Shown one piece after another: positions 40,165 through 48,892 of a stretch of 64,000 nucleotides of DNA. Numbering within the stretch: the first letter of the stretch is position 1; every line of letters begins with the position of its first letter. The notes below the pieces were generated by a model. It made no database searches. It was not told the origin of the DNA and saw only the letters and a program-made list of their open reading frames with translations. The stretch comes from Artemia franciscana (taxonomy: Eukaryota; Arthropoda; Branchiopoda; Anostraca; Artemiidae), in NCBI RefSeq assembly GCF_032884065.1, contig NC_088863.1, forward strand, positions 68,333,840-68,397,839. The letters are read 5' to 3'. Made by a program: the position numbers and the translations under genes.

Positions 40165-43100
40165 CTAGCGATTGGGATGGCACTTCGCGCCACCCCAACA
40201 CCTAGTAGGTGGGAGGCGCTTTGCGCCAGCCCCCCCCCCCCCCAAGCCCCCCCCCCCGCGCGAGTAAGTCGTTACATGCCATATTAGTTACGTGCCATAG
40301 TAGTTGTGTCCCTGTGTCCCACCTGTGAATATAGATATATATATATATATTTTTTTAACTACGTAAAACTTGCAAATATACAACATTCTTGGCTGTCCCA
40401 TTGTCTGTGCATATAAATAGATTGTCAGGTTTACCGACTCTTGAACATGCAACATATAATTGTCCATGGGAAAAACAATCTGTATTCAGATCTATAAATC
40501 ATTATTCTAATGATTGCCCTTGAGCTTTGTTGATGGTGATTGCTAATCGAACATTCCCTGTGCCCCCCGGCGTCCTCGTTGTTGTTGTTTCCCTGTGTCC
40601 CGGTCGTCATTTGTGTCCCGGTGTCCCAGTCTGTAATTTCTCTTTGAGTGTCGCGGTCGTCATTTATATTCCCTGTGTCCCGGTGTCCTGGTCGTCATTT
40701 TTGTCCCGGTCGTCATTTGTATTCCGATGTCCCGGTCTGTAATTTCTCTTTGAGTGTCCTGGTCGTCATTTATATTCCCTGTGTCCCGGTCGTCATTTGT
40801 GTCCCGGTGCTTTGTTGATGGTGACTGCTAATCGAACATTCCTTGTGTCTCGGCCGCTTTCTCTGAGGACGCTTCGCGCCCCCCAAGCCCCCCCGCGCGC
40901 GTAAGTCCTTACGCACCACATTAGTTACCCGCCATTGTAGTTGTGTCCCTCTGATTCTAATGATTGCCCTTGAGCTTTGTTGATGGTGATTGCTAATCGA
41001 CCATTCCCTGTGTCACCGTCGTCATTTATATATCCCCCTGTGCCCTCGGCGTCCCCGTTGTAGTTGTGTCCCTGTGTCCCGGTCGTCATTTATATTCCCT
41101 GTGTCCCGGTCGTCCTTTGTGTCCCGGTGTCCCCGTCTGTAATTTCTCTTTGAGTGTCCCGGTCGTCATTTATATTACTTGTGTCCCGGTCGTCATTTGT
41201 GTCCCGGTGTTCCGGTCTGTATAGACATTCGTTTTTGAATTGGTCTTTTTTTTTAGTTTTTAGTTTTTTACCTTTTTTAATTTTTTTTTTAGTTATACCT
41301 CATAATTCTAATGATTGCCCTTCAGCTTTTCTAATGGTGATTGCTAATCGAACATTCCCTGTGTCCCGTCGTCATTTATATATCCCCCTGCGCCCCCCGG
41401 CGTCCCCGTTGTTGTTGTTTCCCCGTGTCCCGGTCGTCATTTGTGTCCTGGTGTCCCAGTCTGTAATTTCTCTTTGAGGGTCGCAGTCGTCATTTATGTT
41501 CCTTGTGTCCCGGTCGTCATTTTTGTCCCGGTCGGCATTTGTGTTCCGGTGTCGTGAATATATAACATTCTTGGCTGTCCCATTGTCTGTGCATACAAAT
41601 AGATTGTCAGGTTTACCGACTCTTGAACATACAACATATAATTGTCCATGGAAAAAAAAATCTGTATTCAAATCTATACCTCATTATTCTAATGATTGCC
41701 CTTGATCTTTCTTGATGGTGATTGCTAATCGAACATTCCCTGTGTCCCCGTCGTCATTTATATATCCCCCTGTGCCCCCCTCCGTCCCCGTTGTTGTTGT
41801 TTCCCTGTGTCCCGGTCGTCATTTGTGTCCCGGTGTCCCAGTCTGTAATTTATCTTTGAGTGTCGCGGTCGTCATTTATATTCCCTGTGTCCCGGTGTCC
41901 CGGTCGTCATTTGTGTTCCGGTGTCCCGGTCTGTAATTTCTCTTTGAGTGTCCTGGTCGTCATTTATATTCCCTGTGTCCCGGTCGTCATTTGTGTCCCG
42001 GTGCTTTGTTGATGGTGACTGCTAATCGAACATTCCTTGTGTCTCGGTCGCTTTCTCTGAGAACGCTTCGCGCCCCCCAAGCCCCCCCGCGCGCGTAAGT
42101 CCTTACGCACCACATTAGTTACCCGCCATTGTAGTTGTGTCCCTCTGATTCTAATGATTGCCCTTGAGCTTTGTTGATGGTGATTGCTAATCGACCATTC
42201 CCTGTGTCACCGTCGTCATTTATATATCCCCCTGTGCCCTCGGCATCCCCGTTGTAGTTGTTTCCCTGTGTCCCGGTCGTCATTTATATTCCCTGTGTCC
42301 CGGTCGTCCTTTGTGTCCCGGTGTCCCCGTCTGTAATTTCTCTTTGAGTGTCCCTGTCGTCATTTATATTACTTGTGTCCCGGTCGTCATTTATATTACT
42401 TGTGTCCCGGTCGTCATTTGTGTCCTGGTGTTCCGGTCTGTATAGACATTCGTTTTTGAATTGGTCTTTTTTTTTAGTTTTAGTTTTTTACCTTTTTTTA
42501 ATTTTTTTTTTAGTTATACCTCATAATTCTAATGATTGCCCTTCAGCTGTTCTAATGGTGATTGCTAATTGAACATTCCCTGTGTCCCGTCGTCATTTAT
42601 ATATCCCCCTGCGCCCCCCGGCGTCCCCGTTGTTGTTGTTTCCCCGTGTCCCGGTCGTCATTTGTGTCCTGGTGTCCCAGTCTGTAATTTCTCTTTGAGG
42701 GTCGCAGTCGTCATTTATATTCCTTGTGTCCCGGTCGTCATTTTTGTCCCGGTCGGCATTTGTGTTCCGGTGTCGTGAATATATAACATTCTTGGCTGTC
42801 CCATTGTCTGTGCATACAAATAGATTGTCAGGTTTACCGACTCTTGAACATACAACATATAATTGTCCATGGGAAAAAAAAAATCTGTATTCAAATCTGT
42901 ACCTCATTATTCTAATGATTGCCCTTGATCTTTCTTGATGGTGATTGCTAATCGAACATTCCCTGTGTCCCCGTCGTCATTTATATATCCCCCTGTGCCC
43001 CCCCTCCGTCCCCGTTGTTGTTGTTTACCTGTGTCCCGGTCGTCATTTGTGTCCCGGTGTCCCAGTCTGTAATTTATCTTTGAGTGTCGCGGTCGTCATT

Positions 43101-43448
43101 TATATTCCCTGTGTCCCAGTGTCCCGGTCGTCATTTGTGTTCCGGTGTCCCGGTCTGTAATTTCTCTTTGAGTGTCCTGGTCGTCATTTATATTCCCTGT
43201 GTCCCGGTCGTCATTTGTGTCCCGGTGCTTTGTTGATGGTGATTGCTAATCGAACATTCCTTTTGTCCCGGTCGCTTTCTCTTTGAGTGTCCCGGTCGTC
43301 ATTTATATTCACTATGTCTCGGTATCCCGGTCGTCATTTGTGTCCCGATGTCCCGGTCTGTAATTTCGTCAATCGACAAATATGACGTCAGTCGACACAC
43401 AAACATGACGTCACTCGACACACAGACAACTTTGTTTATATATATAGA
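40165..43448 (-). mobile_element. Helitron with internal 1.2-kb tandem repeats
   Basis: On the minus strand the 5' end TCTATATATATAAACAAAG is at 43448 and the 3' CTAG end with its hairpin is at 40165-40168. Inside, a block of helicase C-terminus, minisatellite, T-rich spacer and GC-rich tail recurs about three times. The helicase piece TAATTGTCCATGG lies near 40460, 41641 and 42861, about 1.18 and 1.22 kb apart. The second and third units are nearly identical. No functional ORF is left. Confidence 0.78.
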
Positions 43449-43900
43449 CTGGCTGTTGGGGTGGCGCTTCGCGCCACCCCAACACCTAGTTGGTGGGGCG
43501 CTCCCCCCTCCAAGCCCCCCGTGCGCATAAGTCGTTACGCGCCATATTAGTTACGCGCCATTTTAGTTCTGTCCCTGTGTCCCACCTGTGATTAGAGATA
43601 GATATATATGTCTTTACTCGCTGTTGGGGTGGCGCTTCGCGCCACCCCAACACCTAGTTGGTGGGGGGCTTCGCGCTCCCCAAGCCCCCCCGCGCGCGTA
43701 AGTCGTTACGCGCCATATTAGTTACGCGCCATTGTAGTTGTGTCCCTGTGTCCCACCTGTGAATAGAGATAGATATAAATATATGTTTTTAACTACGTAA
43801 AACATGCGAATATACAACATTCTTCGCTGTCCCATTGTCTGTGCTTATAAATAGATTGTCAGGTTTACTGACTCTTGAACATGCAACATATAATTGTCCA
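43449..43900 (-). mobile_element. Two partial Helitron 3' ends in tandem, cut by the gap
   Basis: Terminal hairpins of GGGGTGGCGC type start at 43449 (CTGG, a changed CTAG) and 43617 (CTCG). The first directly touches the 5' end of the Helitron at 40165-43448 with no spacer. The second continues into helicase C-terminal sequence until the N gap at 43901. Confidence 0.72.
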
Positions 43901-44000
43901 NNNNNNNNNNNNNNNNNNNNNNNNNNNNNNNNNNNNNNNNNNNNNNNNNNNNNNNNNNNNNNNNNNNNNNNNNNNNNNNNNNNNNNNNNNNNNNNNNNNN
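43901..44000. other. Assembly gap (100 N)
   Basis: Exactly 100 N. Helitron-tail sequence is in minus orientation on the left and plus orientation on the right, so the gap also marks an orientation switch. Confidence 0.99.
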
Positions 44001-44619
44001 GGGACAGAGGGAATGTAAATGACGACCGGGACACAGGGACACAACTACAACGGGGACGCCGGGGGCACAGGCGGGATATATAAATGACGACCGGGACACA
44101 GGGATTGTTCGAATAGAAATTAAAGACCGGGACACCGGGACACAAATGACGACCGGGACACCGGGACACAGGGAATATAAATGACGACCGGGACACTCAA
44201 AGAGAAATTACAAACTGGGACACCGGGACACAAATGACGACCGGGACACAGGGAATATAAATTACGACCAGGACACAGGGACACATCATTAGAATAATGA
44301 GGTATAGATCTGAATACGGATTGTTTTTCCCATGGACAATTATATGTTGCATGTTCAAGAGTCAGTACACCTGACAATCTATGTATATGCACAGACAATG
44401 GGACAGCGAAGAATGTTGTATATTCGCATGTTTTACGTAGTTAAAAACATATATTTATATCTATCTCTATTCACAGGTGGGACACAGGGACACAACTACA
44501 ATGGCGCGTAACTAATATGGCGCGTAACGACTTACGCGCGCGGGAGGGGCCTGGGGGGGGCGCAAAGCGCCCCACCAGCTAGGTGTTTGGGTGGCGCGAA
44601 GCACCACCCCAACAGCTAG
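44001..44619 (+). mobile_element. Helitron 3' portion, mirror of 47455-48070
   Basis: Minisatellite, helicase C-terminal remnant and GC-rich tail ending at CTAG (44616-44619). The whole segment is the near-perfect reverse complement of the sequence from 47455 to about 48070. The next Helitron body starts at 44620 without spacer. Confidence 0.8.
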
Positions 44620-44659
44620 TATATATATAAAAAGTAAGTTGTCTGTCTGTGTGTCTGTC

Positions 44660-44740
44660 AGGTGACGTCATGTGTCTGTGTCGAATGACGTCATAAAGTT
44701 ATTTGTCGTCATTTTTGCTATGACGGTGACGTCATTAAAG
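44660..44740 (+). promoter_or_regulatory. TGACGTCA cluster upstream of Helitron Rep gene
   Basis: Perfect 8-bp TGACGTCA palindromes at 44663-44670, 44686-44693 and 44727-44734, with a half site GTCGTCA between. TGACGTCA is the cAMP-response element bound by CREB/ATF proteins in animals. The same sites appear in the 5' regions of the other copies, which suggests a promoter or a Rep-binding site. Confidence 0.5.
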
Positions 44741-44777
44741 ATATTTAAGACATATATGTTCACGTAGAAATCTATTA

Positions 44778-45746
44778 ATGTTTAAGTTTAAAATGACTGA
44801 TGAACTTACAATGGCAAAAGCCGATGAAGATGCTCAAAGAGTCTATGCCAAAAAACTTGCTGCTGATAGAGAAAGTCAGAAAAGAATGATAGAGAGAGAA
44901 TTGCTGAAACTCATCGATGCTACGATGCCCTACAATATCCTATCATTTTTTGGGATGGAGCCGACGGCTATCACTTTAATATTAAATTGATGAATCCAGC
45001 CACTAACAAAGAAATGAATAAGAAATGAAGTGCAATGCATTATTATTCCTATAGACTAATGATTCGGCAGGATGAAGAAAATTATATTTTAAAATGCCAT
45101 GAATTGTTTCACCAATTTGTCGTTGATATCTATGCTAAAATTGAATCAGAACGTTTGCTATATATCCGCCTGAATCAGACCAAGCTCCGCTCTGAACAAT
45201 ACATTCATTTGCGAGATGCAGTTATAAATGACGGTAATACCACAAACGTTGGAAGATTAACAATTTTACCTTCGTCATATGCTGGCAGTCCCCGTCATAT
45301 GCATGAATATGCTCAAGATGCTATTGCGTATGTTCGTCTCTATGGTCGTCCAGACTTATTTATTAGATTTACCTGTAATCAATCTTGGGACGAGATACTG
45401 CAGCTTTTACTTCAAGGACAATCGGCGGTTCATAGGCATGACATTACGGCCCGTGTCTTCCGGCAAAAGTTGAAATAACTGATAAACTATATAGTAAAAA
45501 CTTGAAGTGTTTGGGTCAGTGCGATGCTGGATGTGCTCAGTGGAATGGCAAAAAACGAGGTTTGCCACACGCACATATACTAATCTGGCTACATAAAAAA
45601 ATTACTTCGAACGAAATTGATGATGTGATTTCCGCTGAAATACCTGATAAAAATGTCGATAAGGGGTTACATGATATTATTGTAAAAAAATATGATACAT
45701 GGACCTTGCGGTGCATTGAACGAAAATTCACCATGCATGGCCAAAG
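44778..45746 (+). pseudogene. Helitron Rep-helicase fragment, left arm
   Basis: It begins MFKFKMTDELTMAKADEDAQ and runs into repeat 1, then jumps by deletion into the middle of the protein and goes out of frame (stop at 44988-44990). From 45035 the Helitron_like_N (Rep) domain is readable: MHYYSYRLMIRQDEENYIL, YIRLNQTKLRSEQYIHLRDA, RLTILPSSYAGSPRHMHEYA and YGRPDLFIRFTCNQSWDEI. After another frame break comes the HUH metal-binding motif RGLPHAHILIWLH (about 45555-45600), with both His intact. The reading ends at the palindrome centre, before the catalytic Tyr motif. Confidence 0.85.
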
Positions 45747-47297
45747 CTTCCTTTGGCCATGCATGGTGAATTTTCGTTCAGTGCAACGCAAGGTCCATGT
45801 ATCATATTTTTTACAATAATATCATGTAACCCCTTATCGACATTTTTATCAGGTATTTCAGCGGAAATCAAATCATCAATTTCGTTCGAAGTAATTTTTT
45901 TATGTAGCCAGATTAGTATATGTGCGTGTGGCAAACCTCGTTTTTGCCATTCCACTGAGTTCATCCAGCATCGCACTGACCCAAACACTTCAAGTTTCCT
46001 GCCGAATCATTAGTCTATAGGAATAATAATGCATTGCACTGCATTTCTTATTCATTTCTTTGTTAGTGGCTGGATTCATCAATTTAATATTAAAGTGATA
46101 GCCGTCGGCTCCATCCCAAAAAATGATAGGATATTGTAGGGCATCGTAGCATCGATGAGTTTCAGCAATTCTTAACAACTGAGCGTTTTGCTTATGAAGA
46201 ATAATATCTCGAGGTAAAAACTGATCACCGACCATAACGATTGCCACTTCGTCGATAGTTGGAGCATTGTATCTACGCACATGTTGGCCAGGAGGCGTTT
46301 TGTCAGCGGAAATAACAATTTTATGCGTATCAGTAGGCATCAAATCGATGGCTGTTTTGAACAGACGCACTAAATTATTATTTTCGTGGAAAAGATGTTG
46401 CAATTGATAAACGATTGTAGTTTATACGTTGGGAGAAATTTCACAACGTGCATTCAATTCAGAATTTCTATCACTGATGAAGTACAATTGTAAAAATTTA
46501 TGATTCTCGCCTGAGAATGGTAGAAGGGACCCTGCTCAATGATAAATTTGCCCTTTTACTTTGAAAGTAGACATAAATTGATCTGTATTTTCAATTTGGG
46601 CTCCAAACGACGGCATTTGGAAACATGAGTTGTATTTTCTGATTTGTGACAAAAAACGCTTAGATTCTGACGTAGTTCCAGTAAGGAAAGTCTTCAATGG
46701 CTCTGGTGGTGCAGCCAATAGAGGAAGTTTAACTTTTCCTGAGGCGCAACACATTCCCATTGTTTCACCATTGAATTTCAAGGCCTTGCAAGAGGGACAA
46801 ATTTTAGACATTGTCCCGATTTGAACACATCTACTCAAGCTATAATCATCGACTGGGCTGTACCTGGATGCCAGGCGATAACTTTCAGGTTGCTCTGATT
46901 CTTCGGCACACTTTCTTTTCTTACTTTCTCTATCAGCAGCAAGCCTGATTTCTTGCTGTTCTTGTGATTCCTCGGCACGCTTTCTTTTCCTACTTTCTCT
47001 ATCAGCAGCAAGCCTGATTTCTTGCTGTTTTTGTGATTCCTCGGCACACCTTCTTTTTTCACTTTCTCTTTTAGCAGCAAGTCTGCTTTCGCGTTGCTCT
47101 GGTAGTTCCTCGGCACGCTTTCTGTTCTTTCTTTCTCTATCAGCCTCAAGCCTGTTTCCTTGCTGTTCTTTTGATTCCTCGGCACGCTTTCTTTTCTGAC
47201 TTTCTCTATCAGCAGCAAGTTTTTTGGCATAGACTCTTTGAGCATCTTCATCGGCTTTTGCCATTGTAAGTTCATCAGTCATTTTAAACTTAAACAT
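45747..47297 (-). pseudogene. Helitron Rep-helicase fragment, right arm
   Basis: On the minus strand, 47297-46536 encodes 253 residues: MFKFKMTDELTMAKADEDAQ, five 23-residue basic repeats, RYSPVDDYSLSRCVQIGT, the CPSCKAL...MCC cluster and GKVKLPLLAAPPEPLK. After a frameshift, 46403-45990 reads HLFHENNNLVRLFKTAIDLM, YNAPTIDEVAIVMVG and the intact IIFWDGADGYHFNIKLMNP. A deletion then skips to GSVRCWMNSVEWQKRGLPHA and the HUH box PHAHI, ending at the palindrome centre. This is the best-preserved N-terminal half in the window. Confidence 0.85.
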
Positions 47298-47454
47298 TAA
47301 TAGATTTCTACGTGAACATATATGTCTTAAATATCTGTAATGACGTCACCGTCATAGCAAAAATGACGACAAATAACTTTATGACGTCATTCGACACAGA
47401 CACATGACGTCACCTGACAGACACACAGACAGACAACTTACTTTTATATATATA
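45747..47454 (-). mobile_element. Helitron 5' body, right arm of the inverted repeat
   Basis: Minus-strand mirror of 44620-45746. Its 5' end lies at 47454, directly next to the CTAG end (47455-47458) of the Helitron at 47455-48765. It keeps the full N-terminal gene region but lacks part of the Rep core. Confidence 0.82.
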
Positions 47455-48765
47455 CTAGCTGTTGGGGTGGTGCTTCGCGCCACCCAAACACCTAGCTGGT
47501 GGGGCGCTTTGCGCCCCCCCAGGCCCTCCCGCGCGCGTAAGTCGTTACGCGCCATATTAGTTACACGCCATTGTAGTTGTGTCCCTGTGTCCCACCTGTG
47601 AATAGAGATAGATATAAATATATGTTTTTAACTACGTAAAACATGCGAATATACAACATTCTTCGCTGTCCCATTGTCTGTGCATATACATAGATTGTCA
47701 GGTTTACTGACTCTTGAACATGCAACATATAATTGTCCATGGGAAAAACAATCCGTATTCAGATCTATACCTCATTATTCTAATGATGTGTCCCTGTGTC
47801 CTGGTCGTAATTTATATTCCCTGTGTCCCGGTCGTCATTTGTGTCCCGGTGTCCCAGTTTGTAATTTCTCTTTGAGTGTCCCGGTCGTCATTTATATTCC
47901 CTGTGTCCCGGTGTCCCGGTCGTCATTTGTGTCCCGGTGTCCCGGTCTTTAATTTCTATTCGAACAATCCCTGTGTCCCGGTCGTCATTTATATATCCCG
48001 CCTGTGCCCCCGGCGTCCCCGTTGTAGTTGTGTCCCTGTGTCCCGGTCGTCATTTACATTCCCTCTGTCCCGGTCGTGATTTGTGCCCGGGTGTCCCAGT
48101 CTGTAATTTCTCTTTGAGGTTCCCGGTCGTCACTTATATTCCCTCTGTCTCGGTCGTCATTTGTGTCCCGGTCTGTAATTTCTCTTTGAGTGTTTTTTCT
48201 TTTTAGTTTTTTTTTACTTTTTTACCTTTTTTCTTTTTTCAGTTTTCTTTTTCTTCTTTATTTTTCAGCGTCACTATGAAGTACATATCGAAGAACCTTT
48301 GTTTTTTTAACTTAAATCTGGTAGGCATTGATGACCTTATCCAAGTCAAAATCCCATACCCAATCATCATCGCTATCATTTTCAGTTTTGATATGTTTTG
48401 ACTCTCGCTGTCCAGGTGGATTTTCATCTAACTGCGCGGTTTTGCGTTCTTTAGCCGCAAGCCTGTTTTCTTGCTGTTCTTGTGATTCCTCGGAACGCTT
48501 TCTTTTCTTACTTTCTCTATCAGCAGCAAGTTTTTTGGCATAAACTCTTTGAGCAGCTTCCTCGGCTGTTGCCATTGTAAGTTCTTCAGTCATTTTACAA
48601 TTAAACATTTTTCCGCGAACAAATGTCTTAAATACCGTTAATGACGTCACCTTCATGGAAAAAATGACGACAACTAACTTCATGACGTCAGTCGACACAG
48701 AAACATGACGTCACCTGACAGACAGACAGACACACAGACAGACAACTTATTTTTATATTTATAGA
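47455..48765 (-). mobile_element. Non-autonomous Helitron carrying a hybrid ORF, complete ends
   Basis: On the minus strand the 5' end TCTATAAATATAAAAATAAG is at 48765 and the 3' end CTAG with hairpin is at 47455-47458, about 1.31 kb. From 5' to 3' it has TGACGTCA sites (48651-48716), a 98-codon ORF (48608-48312), a T/A-rich block, minisatellite, helicase C-terminal remnant and GC-rich tail. Its 3' half is the right-arm counterpart of 44001-44619. Confidence 0.8.
48312..48608 (-). CDS. Hybrid Helitron ORF with acidic C-terminus (98 aa)
   Basis: The start is the MFNCKMTEELTMATAEEAAQ Met used by the other Helitron copies (48608); an in-frame Met further upstream lies in the terminal repeat region and is less likely. 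It keeps one 23-residue basic repeat and a partial second. It then diverges to KTAQLDENPPGQRESKHI and the acidic ENDSDDDWVWDFDLDKVI, ending NAYQI. The last part is absent from the other Rep copies. Its DNA (GGATAAGGTCATCAATGC) also occurs at 35141-35158. The ORF is open but short; function unknown, possibly the relic of a captured host exon. Confidence 0.5.
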   Translation of the reverse strand: MFNCKMTEELTMATAEEAAQRVYAKKLAADRESKKRKRSEESQEQQENRLAAKERKTAQLDENPPGQRESKHIKTENDSDDDWVWDFDLDKVINAYQI

Positions 48766-48769
48766 AGAT
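48766..48769. other. Junction between two divergent Helitron 5' ends
   Basis: The minus-strand element starts at 48765 and the plus-strand element at about 48770, so two 5' ends face away from each other. The plus-side boundary is approximate because its TC dinucleotide is not preserved in the GATAGATATAGATAAG sequence. Confidence 0.5.
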
Positions 48770-48892
48770 AGATAGATATAGATAAGTTGTCTGTGTGTCT
48801 GTGTGTAGAGTGACGTCATGTCATCAGGTCGTCATGTCGTCATTATGAAGATGACGTCATTAAAGATATTTAAGACATTCGTTCACGGAAAA

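Larger units (their letters stand above)
44620..45746 (+). mobile_element. Helitron 5' body, left arm of the inverted repeat
   Basis: It starts TATATATATAAAAAGTAAG (the TC is missing) directly after another Helitron's CTAG. Three TGACGTCA palindromes (44663, 44686, 44727) precede the gene start at 44778. It stops at the centre of symmetry. Confidence 0.8.
44001..48070. repeat. Large inverted repeat centred at 45746/45747
   Basis: Left arm 44001-45746, right arm 45747 to about 48070. At the centre, ACCATGCATGGCCAAAG is followed after four bases by CTTTGGCCATGCATGGT, and outward the two strands keep mirroring each other. The left arm lacks about 1.1 kb between 44898 and 44905 (Rep N-terminus). 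The right arm lacks about 0.43 kb at about 46000 (Rep core). The mirrored parts differ by few substitutions, so the duplication is recent or an assembly product. Confidence 0.9.

Noticed and set aside
39853-43530. Many open frames with VPVVIYIPCVPVSRSSF-like peptides on the plus strand
   Set aside because: The Helitron minisatellite unit is 27 bases (nine codons), so frames stay open by periodicity. The same peptides appear wherever the array lies, with no start context or domain.
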